Below are positions 29,301 to 41,300 of a stretch of DNA of 64,000 bases, piece after piece. The position numbers and the translations under genes were made by a program. This DNA comes from Pseudonocardia sp. TRM90224 (GTDB lineage Bacteria; Actinomycetota; Actinomycetes; Mycobacteriales; Pseudonocardiaceae). Positions within the stretch are counted from its first letter, which is position 1, and the number at the start of each line of letters is the position of its first letter. A model generated the notes under the pieces. It saw nothing but the letters and a program-made list of their open reading frames with translations, made no database searches and was not told the DNA's origin. The DNA is taken from assembly GCF_021245725.1 (NCBI RefSeq), contig NZ_JAJGSX010000036.1:1-64000 (forward strand), read 5' to 3'.

Positions 29301-32300
29301 GGGCAGCACCTGCGCGAGCTGGTCGGCGTGGACGGGGTGCGGGCGCACCTGCTGGACCTGATCCAGGACGGCTACCGCACCTCACTGGCCGTCCGCGACC
29401 GCCAGGGCGGGTCGAGGCGCACGCAGCTGCGGATGTCCGCCACCCCGCACGCGTCGACGTTCCTGACCGTGGCGGACCCGGTGACCGGCGACATCAACCT
29501 GACGTTGGGCAGCCACGGCGCCGACGCCTCGGTCTCGCGCGGACTGTCCGCCTCGGTGAACGGGTCGTTCGGGTGGCGGCAGGATGCCGTGCCGGCCGGA
29601 GGGGCGGGCGGCGGCGCGGGGTGGGCGCGCAACACCGGGTTCAGCCGGTCGTGGCTGCGGATCTGGGGCCGGGAGCGGCTGACCATCGAGGTCGGGCCTC
29701 ACTACCTGTTCTCGATGCCGCTCGATGTCGAGGTGCAGGCCGGCAGGAAGGCCGGCGCCGCGGGCGCGACCGTGGTGTACGCGCTGCCCGAGCGCGACGC
29801 GATCGATCTGTACGCCCGCGGGACCATGGACCTGCCGCAGGCGCTGGTCGCCGACGTCGTGACCCGCTTCCGCGAGGGGACGCTCCTGCTCGACGACGCG
29901 CTCGCCCACCGGCTGCTGCAGCGCCACCGCGACGAGCGCGGCACGCCGTGGGAGCGGGGCGAGGCGAGGGCGCTGGCGACGCGGCTGGACACGTTGTTCG
30001 GCGACCGGCCCGGCTATGCGGCCGCCGGCGAGCGGGGCTCGCTGGATGCGCGGATCGCCTCCGGCGTGGCGCGGGCCGCGCGGCCGCAGTACGTCGAGAT
30101 GCCCGAACACCTGCGCGTCGGGCTGGGCCAGTCGGCGATCGAGTCGGTCACCGGGCGGGACGGGATGGCGTTGCGGGTGTTCGACGCCGCCCGGCGGGCG
30201 GTCGAGCAGGTCGTACCGGGTGCGCTGGACCGTGATCCGGTGCTGTGGCATCGGCTGGCCAACGACCTGGCCGGCAAGCGCTGGTGGGGCAAGCTCGACC
30301 CGATGCTGGACCGCGGCGGCGTCGAGGTCCGGATCCCCGTCCGCACCTGGCGCTGGTTCCCCGGCGGTGCCCGGATCACGTGGGTGACGGTGCGGATCGC
30401 GGCTCGACTGGCCGACGACCCGGTGCGGCTGGACGAGACCGACACCGTGGTCCAGATCATCCAGGACTACGGCTACGGCCAGGGCGAGCGCGGTGCCGGC
30501 ACCGGCGTCACCGGTTCGGGCGGGGCCAACGGCAGTGCCGGCTGGCCGGTCGCAAGCGGTGCCGCCAACTCCGGGACGGACCACTCCCGCGGCGGTTCCG
30601 GCGGTGCTGTGCGGCAGCGGACCCACGTCGACGGCACCGCCTCCTTCGACGGCGCCGACCGGATCGGCCAGGGCGTGCGGATCACCGTCCAGGCATGGCG
30701 TGAGGCTGGTCCGGGCCAACGAGCGGCTGCGGCGAGCCCGATCGTGTTGGAGGGCACCGCGGTGCGCCTCCTGCCGGACGGGCTGACCAGGCTGCTGCAG
30801 CCCGGCGGCGCGCGCCCGGCCGGGCCCGCCGACCCGCGCACGCTGCCGCTGCCGACCGAGTTCAGCGTCGAGACCACCGTCGCTGACACGCTCGTCGACA
30901 CCGTGGTCGCGGGCCTGCGCCGGTGGGGGCTGCTGGGCAGCCGCGGCGAGCAGGCCCGCGCCGACATCGCCCACGCGCTCGCGGCCCACGCGCGCAGCGC
31001 GTTCCTGCGCGGCATGACCGCCGGCGACCACGAGGTGCTGCGCATCCCGGTCCGCGGCAGCCAGTACATCGACGTCGTGGTGTCGGCAAGCCCGTCCGGC
31101 ACGCGGCCGCTCGTGGAGGGCCGCCCGCTGGAACTGCGCACGATCAACCGCACGGAGAACCGGATCACCCTCGGCCTGTCCGACGCGCAACTCTTGGCAC
31201 TCGGGCGCGGCGCCGGCGGCTCACATGCCGGGTCGGGCGTCAACGTCGCCCTGTCCGGCGGCGAGCAGGTGGCCCACCGCATCGGCGGCACCGCGGGTGC
31301 CCGCACCGAGACCACGCTCTACGTGGCCGGCAACGGCGCCACGATCGCGACCGACATGGTCTTCGACGTGGAGCTGCGCCGTGGACGGCTGCGCGCCGAC
31401 GGCACGTTGCGGGTCCGCCGGACCCGTACGGTGCGCGCGTCCGGCACCGCCTACCTCACCCTGTGGGACCGCGATCTCGCGGCCGCCAAGGCGGCGCAGG
31501 AGATCCCGGCTGCGCACGACCGCGGCTGGCTGCTCTCCGGGCGTGGGGCCGGCCTGCCGTTCGCGGCGTGGGCAGGCGGGCAGGCGATCGGGCTGGTGGA
31601 GCTGGCCGCGGCCACCGAGCGGATCGACCCGGTCGGCTTCACGCTCGACCAGCACCGGGCGATGGCCTCGGAACTGACTGCGGCCCGGCCCGTCGTGACC
31701 GCGGCTGCCACCGACGGCCGCACGAACGCGGTGATCACCCGCGTCCGGCTGATCGCACGGGAGCTGGGCCGCCCGATCGTCCTTGAGCTGTCCACCCCGC
31801 GCGGCACCGACCGCATGCTCGTCGAGCCGGACGGCACCCTGCACGGTGACCGCGACGGCGGCTACGCCGCGGCGCTGGCGACGCTCCCGCCGGAACTGCT
31901 CGCCGCCGCTGACAGCCATCGCCTCGATCTGCGCGCGCTGTTCGCGTCCGTGCCCGCGGGCGGGACGCTCGCCGCCGCTGTCCGTGATCGGCTCGCCGCC
32001 GCAGGCCACACCCTGACCGCGCCCGAGGTGACCTGGCCGGTCGCGATGTTCGGGCCGGGTGTCACGATGCACGTCGGCGGTACGACGGGCGGCGGCGGTG
32101 TCGCGGGTGGCCCGATCGCCGAGAGGGGATACAGCCCGGGGGACAACCGCCTGGTGGGCGGGGCGTTGCGGGCACTGTGGCAGGCGCGGCTCGAGCGTCG
32201 GGGCGGCGGGCCGGAGCACACCAGGGGCCCGCCGGAGGCGGGGCTGCGCGACGACGAGGAACTCGTCGTGCTGCCGGTCGCCGAGATCGTCGCGCAGCTG

Positions 32301-35300
32301 CGCAGCAGCGGTGTGCCGGCCAAGCGGGCGGCCGATCTCGCGCGTCGCCTCGTGGAGTTCTCCTGGCGGGACGCGGCGACCGGGATCGGCGTGATCGTCG
32401 TTCCGGTGCACCGGCTGGACGAGCTGCTTCGGCGGGGCCTGCTGGGGCGCGCCGTCGAGCACGCGCGGACGTTCCACCTCGACCCGAACACCCAGTCCGA
32501 CCGGCGTGCGCACGACAGGCACGCCGCCGCGATCCTCGACGAGCTGCGCCGCGGCTGGCCGACCGGCCTTGCGGTCGGCGCTTTCGTCGTGGTGTTCCTC
32601 AAGGGGCTGGTCGGCATCAACCCGGAGCTGCGCGGCCTGCTGCCGGAGCCGTTCGACCTGTTCTCCCATGCCGGGAACCTCATCGGTGGCCTGGTCGTGG
32701 CCTACGCGGCGTACCGGATCCGGACCAGGTGGTCGCTGTCGTCGGGCGCGGGGATCTGGGTCCCGCCGGTCATGGTGGTCACCGCCGCGATCAACGCGAT
32801 GACCGAGACCCGGTGGGGGGCGGGCCTCCTCGATGCGATCGGCCTGATTCCCGGCACGCCGGACCCGCTGGACCTCGTCTACAGCGTCGTGGCCGGCGGC
32901 GTGCTGGCCGCGGTCAGTTCGGGGCGGTCGGCGCGGGGCGAGCTGACCGGCCCAGCCACCGGGGCGCGGCGCCCGGCCCGGACAGCGCCGGTCCGAGGAG
33001 ATCGGGATCGGGAGGCGGTGACATCCGCGCGCGAGCCGGGCGGCCCGCCCGCCCCAACGGCGCGGCGGACCGATTCGACGGCGTCGGAAACCAACGTCCG
33101 GTCGATACTGGGTACCGGTGTCGCGCTGCTGATCACCATGATCGTCGTGCTCGTCGATCTCGTGGCCAAGGCCGGCGTGGTCGGTGTGGTGTGGGTCGAC
33201 GTCGGGGTGTTCCTGCCGTTGCTCTGGACGGTGGTGCTGCTGTCGTCGGCCGCGGTCGTGGCGCTGCACGTGAAGGGATTCCAGGGCGAGGGCGTACCCG
33301 CATGGTCCCGGCTGGTGGGAACGGGGCTGGCGGCCGGCGGGGTCGGCGCGTGGCTGCACGGCATTGCGACCGGTCTGCTGGACGGCCCGAACTGGTACCA
33401 CATCGGTTTCCTGGGGGGCTACACCAGCGTCAGCGAGCTCGCCTTCGCAGTCGGGCTCACGATGCTGGCCTGGACGGGACATCCGTCGGCGCCCCGGGTG
33501 GGCCCGGCGTTGCGGGTGATCGCCGCGCTGGTCGGACCTGCGACGTTGGCGGCGAGCATGTACGTGCTCCCCGAGGAGATCCGCGTCGTTCAGCTGATGG
33601 CGCTGTTCGGCCTGACCGCGCTCTGGCCGATGAGCGACGAACCGTCCGGTGCGTCCCATGACGGCGACCGCGGGCCCCGTGGCCCACCCGGGGGCGGTCG
33701 GGCGTCCGCCCCGGACAGGCAGTCGGGAGCGGCCGCCCGGACCGTCGGAACCCGGACGACCGGGACGGCGGCTGACAGAGCGGCGGCTGAGCAGCGCCGT
33801 GCTGAGCAGCGCCGTGCTGGGCGCGCGGACGAGCTGGACGCGCCGCTGCCGTGGCCGCTGCGGATCGCGGCGTGGGTCGTGGGCGTCTCCGTCGCGACGC
33901 TGCTGATCGCATCGGTGGTGTGGGTGACGTCGGCCAATGCGTCGTCGGAGACGGCAACACTGGTGTGGTCGGTCGGGACGGCGGTCGTCGCGGGCACCGC
34001 GGGCGGGATCGTCATCGGGCTGTGGCGGCCCCTCGTGCACCCGTACACGTACAAGCCCACGCCCGTCTTCCACGGTGTGGGCCGGCTCCACCTGGGCCTG
34101 GAGCTGGAGATGAACACCCGGCGGGGCTCCCGCCGCACGGCCGCCACCCACGCGCTCCGGCGATTCGGTGAACTCGCCTACCTCAAGCACGACTCCTCCA
34201 TCCGGCGCGGCTTCGAGATCGTCACGCACCCGATGACCTACGACTGGGCGATGGAGCACCTCCCGTGGGACGTCCTCATCGAGCTGGCCCAGCTGGGGGG
34301 CGACGCGAGTGGTGTCGGGCTGCACGTCCACCTCAGCCGTGCCGGGTTCGACTCCCCGGCCCACGTCCACCGGTGGATGAAGCTCCTGTATCGCAACGAG
34401 CACGAGCTGATCCGACTGGCTCGGCGGCGCTCCGACTACGCGAAGTTCGACCCTGAGGCCCGGCGCAACGTCAAGGCCTACGCCGAGGGTCTGCGCGGCC
34501 CCAAACGCCACCGGGCGATCAACACGAACAACCGCGACACGTTCGAGCTGCGGATCTTCGCCGCCTCGCTGGACCCGCAGCAGGTGCAGGCCGCGTTGGG
34601 GCTGGCGGCGGCGTCGGTCGAGTACACGCGGGAGCTGTCGGTCGCGGACATCGTGCACCGCCAGGGCTGGCAGTGGCCGGCGTTCCTGTCCTGGCTGCGC
34701 GAACGGCCCGAGTACGGCCCGCTCGTGCGGGAGGCGACTCGGGTCGCCGCCACCCGCGGTGGACGGACCGGGGCCGGCCCGCCGTCGGGCAGCGGCCCGG
34801 CGCGCGGCTCGACGGGCGGGCCCGCCACCGACGGGGGCGTTCGCGGGGGAGCCGCGCCGGAAGGGCCGCTGCTACGGGTGGCGACGCCGCGCAGCGCGAC
34901 CGGCCGGCTGTGGCGCCCGGAGGTGCCGCGCGGCCCGCCGGCGGTCGTCCGCACCTGGATCGGGCTCTGGGGCAGGGCCGCGCGGGCCGTGGGAATCGCT
35001 GTCGGGGCAGCGCTGCTGGTCGCGGTGCTGGCCGTCGGCGCGCCCGCGCACGCCGATGGCGCCGTCGGGCCTGAGTTCACGGCGCCCGCGAACACCACGG
35101 CAGGTGTGGAAGCCGCCGGGCTCGGGGTCAGCTTCGCGGAGCTCGACGCCGCGAACGACGGCCGGTTCAGCGGGCCGGACGAGCAGATCGGCGGCCAGTC
35201 GCTGGTTGCGCCGGCGAGCTGGTCCGGCGTGTGGATCACGCAGCCGGGTGACTCCTACTGGCGGATCTACGTCGAGCGGTTCGCCGACCCGACCGGCTAC

Positions 35301-38300
35301 GAGCTGGCACTGCGCCGGGACGCCGACCCGGAGCTGATCCGCCCCGACGACGAGCACCGGGTGGCGCCGGCGCCGGCCGAATCCGCGGCAACTGTCGCAG
35401 AGACCCCGTTGCCGCACACCTGGACACCGGCCATCGAGGAGCCGACCGGCGGGACATCGGCGACCGATGCGGACGAGCAGCCGGTCGGGTCGGCCGCTGG
35501 TGGCCTCGCCGGGTTCGCCGGACCGCTCCTGCTGGCGGCCGCGTTCGCGGGCGTCCAGGCGCTGCGCAACCGCGCACGCCGATCGCCTGCGGGGCCGGGC
35601 AGTGGCGGCCGGATCGGTGGGCTCGTCGCGGGGGCGGGCACCGGACTGCTGACCGGTGGGTTGTCGGGGATATTCGGATCCCCGGGGTCGGCGGTGCTGG
35701 CGGGTGCGGTCGTGGCGGCGACCGCCGTGTTGGCCGCGGTGCGGCCGGCGCGGACACCGTGGCGGCCGCGGGCGCCGCCGTTCGCGTTGTGGGCGGCCGT
35801 CGGGTTCGCCGCCGTGCTGGGCGCACTCGCCGCGTGGGACGTCGCAGGCCGGGCCGGGCCGGTACTGGCCGGGCAGTCGGGTCTGACCGGGCTGAAGGCG
35901 CTGCTCTACCCACTGATCCCGGCCGGGCTGGTGTACCGGTATGTGCTGCGCCGCCAGCACGCGAACCAGGCCGACGGCATGCAGACCCGGCCGCGGTGGG
36001 CGGCGTGGAAGTCGGCCGCCGCGGTGTACCTGATCACCGCCGCGTACGGCGTTGCGACCGCGTTCGGCTGGTCGTTCGTGCCGGCGTGGCTGGCGCCGAT
36101 GATCCCGTGGCTGGTCCCGGTCGTGGTGGGGATCGCGGTCGCCGGCGTGCAGAGCAAGGACATCGGCCGCACGCGGGGGATCAAGTCGGTCGTGTCGGGT
36201 GCGCAGGCGGCGGTGGTCGTGGTTGTGGCCGGGTGGCTCGGCGGTACGGCCGGGCCGGGCGCTTGGGGTGCGCTCATCGAGGCGGCCGCGGTCTCCGCGG
36301 TCGCCATGGCGGCGGCGTCTCCGACCGTTCTCGCGGAGTACGTCAACAGCGCGGTCGGCCCGATCGGGGAGCGGGTCAGCCGCCGCAACGCCGACCGGGC
36401 GGAACGGACCGGGGCCGGTGACCAGTTGCGTAGCGCGTTGGTCGCGTGGGTCGAGTGGCGGGCGTTCCCGCCCATCGACACCCGGTTGCTGTGGCGCAAG
36501 GGGCTCGACTCGGTGCTGTCGCGGCTCTCCCTGGTCGTGATCAACCTGGCGTGGCTGCATCCGGACGCCGTGGCGCACGAGTCGTGGACGGCCGTGCTGC
36601 TGCGGTTCACGGCGGTCGCGGTGAGCGTCTTGGCCATCAACAAGCTGGTCCGGGACCCGGACGAGGTCCGTGCCGGGTTCTACGGCTTCAAGAGCACCCG
36701 GCAGCTGCGGCAGCCGGACCGCCCGTCGCGGTGGCTGTGGTGGCGCGGCGACCGGCTGCACCAGCGTGTCGTCGCGTACGCCGAAGCCCTGGACGCGCTG
36801 CTGGCGGCCACCGGCATCACCGGCGGCCTCGACCGGGACCTTGCCGCCCGGCTGGCCGCGGCGCTGTGGGCGTCGATGACGGCCGAGCTGGCGGAGCCGG
36901 CGAGCAAGTGGGAGCCGCTCCCGGATGCGTCGCAGATCCGGCGTGCCGTGGAGCGGGAGCGGGCCGCGGCGAGAGTTCGTCGGGAGCAGCACGTCGAGAC
37001 GATCGTCCGGGTGGTGCCGGTGCTGGCCGCGGATCCCGCGGCGTTGGCGCTGCTGGCCGAGCACCTGCGGCGGGAGGGGCGGCCGGGCGACGCCGAGATC
37101 GTCGACTTCCAGCGGATGTTCGGCGAGGAGCTGTGGAAGCGGTTCGACGGTGCCGATCCGGCGTCGAGCCGCATCTGGTGGGAGCGGCTGGTGGCAAAGC
37201 TCGCCGAACGGCAGCAACTGCGTGCGGACCACCTCGCCGGCCCGTGGCGGGCGCTGCTGGTGGTGCTGAAGCGGCACTACCTGGACACCGATCAACACAC
37301 GCACCCGAACCTGGAACGGGCCCGCATCGCGCTGCGCGTGCTGAACCCTGAGATGCGGGGCCGGGACAGGCCGCGGTCCGATCCGCTGGAGGCGGTCGCC
37401 CAGCTGGCCGCGCAGCATGCGCGCAGCATCGACGGCAACTCGGCGGCGTGGCCGGGTGCGAGGCCGCTCGCGGCCGGGATGCGGTTGCTGGTCTCGGCGG
37501 CGCTGCTCGTGAAGGAGGTCGAGCTCAGCCGGCGTCAGCGACGGGAGTTGCGCGAACGGTGGCGGGAGGCGATGAGCGCGGCCGTCAGGACGGCCCCGAG
37601 CTCACAGCCGGGCACGCTGCTGGAGCGGTTGCTGCTGCTGGCCGGCCAGCAGCGCGCGCTCACCCCGACCGAGCTGGCCGACCGCCACGGCGGCACGGAC
37701 TGGGCGGGATCGCTCGCCGCGCTCGCCGCGACCGAGGCGGCGGTCGGCAATCCGACCGTCGGCTACCGCGCCGACCCCGTGCTGGTGGAGCTGTGGCGGA
37801 CGGCGCAGCCGCGGCTGCGGCACGCGATCCGGTCGAACGCTCTGCTGCTGCCCGGCGGCGCGCCGCTGACCGGCAAGGACGTCGACGGGCTCAAGGATCT
37901 CCTGCGCGCCGGCGACCTGGCGTTCCGGCACTGGCGGGACGGCTGGGTCGACGACGCCGGGATCGCCTGGCGCCGCGTTCGTGGGCTGGGATACGTGTTC
38001 CTGCACTCGGCCGGCCGGCGCAGCTGGCCCCGGCCCGCCGATCAGGCCGCGGCACCGATCCGCATGGCCGTCGCCATCGGCGAGGTAGCCCGGCAGCGGT
38101 GGCGCCACGCGGTGGTGCCCGGCCGGTGGCAGCTCCGGCTGCATGCGCTGGTGCGGGCGACGATTGCGGCGGACCGCGGCTACGTCGTGGCGCTGCGTGC
38201 GGCAGCGGAGCGCGAGGCGCTGGAGTCCGCCCGGCTCGGGCAGGTCGAGGCGTACGCCCGGCTCGCCGAGGCCAGGGCGGCTGCCGTGGCCGAGATGGTG

Positions 38301-41300
38301 GAGGTCGGCTCGTACCCGCACCAGATCAGCGGGGCGCTGCACGGCGCGAACGCGGCGCTCCAACACGCCCCGGGAGCCGACCCGCTGCCGCCGACCGTCG
38401 CGCAGGCGCTGCGGGAGAGCACCCGCGAGCTCGGCTCCGCCCGCCGCCGTCTCGCCCACCTGCGGCCCGGTGCGGACCGGGGCGCGATGCTGGTGGCGGC
38501 CAGGGTGCTGCTCGAACGCCACGATCTGCTGCAGGACCGGGCTTGGGACGCCAAGCTCAACCGCGACCTCGGCGGTTGGCTGATCATGGAGGCGGCCCGG
38601 AAGGCGGCCCGCAAGCTACGAGCCGCGAACGCCGACCTGTTCCGGCCGGGCGCACTGCCGGCCGGCGATGTGACCCGGTCCGAGCCGGGCATGGCCGCGA
38701 CCTCCCGGCGCGGTCTGGGCAGGCGGGCCAACCAGGACGCCGCGGCGCTGGCGACCCTGCCGGACGGTAGCCGGTTCGCGATCGTCGTCGACGGCGTCTC
38801 CAGCTACCCCGATTCGGACGGCGCCGCCACCCGGTTCGCTGCAGCCTTCCGGGCCGAGATCACGAACCCGGCCGTGGCGGGCCGCACGCCCCGGCAGGCG
38901 CTGCGCGCCGCGCACGAGGCCGCACTGGCGGCGATGACCAGCCGGTACACGGAGGAACGAGGCCACGCCGCCGTGGCCTACCTGGCCGCGTACGTCGGCA
39001 CCGACAACGCCGTGACGACCATCCACGCCGGTACCGCGCGCGCCTACTTCCTGACCGACGACCCGGCCGGCGGCCGAGAGCTGACGGCCGACCACACCCG
39101 CGGCGGGGACATCACCGACGGCGGCGTCATGACCCGGTGGGCGGCAAGCGACTTCCAGCCAGACCCCGCCGTCACCGAGTTCGCGGCGTCGCAGCAGGGG
39201 CTGCTGGTGATTGCGACGGACGGGCTGTGGCGCCACCTGCGCACTCCGGGCGACCTCGTCGGAGCGCTGTCCGATGGCGCGTCCACCACGCCGGTCGAAG
39301 CCGCCGGCCAGCTCGCCGACGCCGTCCGGTCCGCCGGCGGCCGCGACGACCACACGGTTGCCGCCGTCATCGCTCTCGGGCCTGGTGGCAGCGGCGACTC
39401 GACCAGCGGGACCGCCGCGATCGGTGACGGTCGCCGAGCCGCGCGGGTGATGGCGGCGGACGCCGCGGCGCTGCGGGCCGCCGGGGTGCCGCTGAACCGG
39501 GCGCGGTTCCGACACCTGCCGCGCGGCCCGCCGGGAGTCCCCGACGCGTCGATCGTCGTGGTTCCGGCGGCGATGCGCTCCGCCGGTGCGGAGGGCGTGC
39601 TGGCGTTCGGCTGGTACGAGGGCGGCGTCGTGCTCGTCTTCGACGACACCCTGGCCGAGATCGACCGGCGGATCGGGGCCGGACAGCTCACCCGGTCGTG
39701 GTGGGCCGAGCTGTTGCGGCACGAGAACCGGTTCCATCTGTCCGGCCGTGCCCACCGCGAGGACGTGCACGACGCGGACGTCGCACGTCTGGTCGGCCGG
39801 CTCCTCGGAACGGGCGACACCGTGCTGGGTTCCGCATGGCGGCCCGGCCTTCGCCTGCCCGTCGTGCATCACCACGACCACAAGCCCGTGCCGGTGTTCC
39901 ACGGCACCGGCCCGTTGTACCTCGGCCTAGAACTGGAGATCACGACCCGACCGGGCTCGGTGCCCGGCGCCAGCACACTCGCCGCCAGCCACCTCGGTGA
40001 TCTGGCCTACCTCAAGCGCGACGCCTCCATCGACGCCGTCGGCGAGGGCTTCGAGATCGTCACGCACCCCATGTCGTACTCCTGGGCGCTGGCGAACTTC
40101 CCGTGGGCCGTGCTCCCCGAGCTGGAGCGGATGGGCGCAGGCGGCGCCGGCCTCGGGATGCACGTCCACATCAGCCGCGCGGCGTTCGACTCGCCGGAGC
40201 ACGTCGACCGCTGGTTCGCACTGCTGCTCGGCAACCGGGACCAGCTGACCAGGCTGGCGCGACGCACGTCGGACCGGTACGCGAGGCTCACCGAGACCGA
40301 AGGGGTGAGCGTCTGGGCGTCGACCCGGAACCGGGGGATCAACAGCCAGAACGCCGACACGTTCGAGCTGCGGGTCTTCGCGAGCACGCTGGACCGGCAG
40401 CAGGTGCAGGCCGCGCTCGGGCTGGCAGCGGCGTCGGTCGAGCACACGCGCTCTTCGGGGCGCGGCGCGAGCTGGTCGGAGTTCCTCCAGTGGCTGGCCG
40501 AGCACCCGCAGTACGCGCCGCTCTCGCGCGAGATCGTCCGCCTCGGCGCGGACGTCACCGCGAACGCTCTTGACGGTCCTCGGCGCAGGACGGCAGGCGG
40601 ATGGCTCCGCCGTCGGCAGGGACCGAACAGCGGATCGCTGGCCGACGTCAAGGGCTTCGAGCTCACGGGACGGTCGAAACGCAGGTTCGAGCGCAGGCTG
40701 AGGGCCTGGACCGCGTCCGGCTTGCGGCTGGACGTCGGCGCGCAGCCGTTCGGCGCGCGCGGCCCACCCCTGGTGCTGGCCTTCAGAGCCGCCTTCCCGG
40801 ATGAGCCCGGTGTGGTGGCCTACACCTGGCACGGCGGCGGCAGGCCGGTCGTCGTGATGTTCGCCGAGGTGTACGACGAGATCCGCGAGCTGCAAGCATT
40901 CGGGTTGGCCCCCGACTTCCTGGAGCGGGTGCTCGCGTTCGAACGCACCTTCCGGGTGGAGGGCAGGGGCACCGAGCGCGACCGGCGGGCGCAGGCCGAG
41001 GCCCTGCTCGCCGAGCTGCACCGGGCCAGAGCCGCACGCACCTTCGTACCGCTGTCCTCGAACTGGCCCGATGGCTGGATGGCGCCCGATCTGGGGGAGC
41101 GCGCTCCGGACGGCGTCGGCCGCGTCGTCCGGGTGACAGGGCACCGCATGGACGGACGGAGGCATGCGGTCGTCGGGACCGGGTCCGGCTTCCTGGTCGC
41201 GGTCGCGGGCTCGCGCGGCTACGTCCTCACCAACCAGCACGTCGCGACACCGGACCCGAGCGAGCGGGTCGACGCCCTGTTCGTCGAGCTGGCGGGTCCG

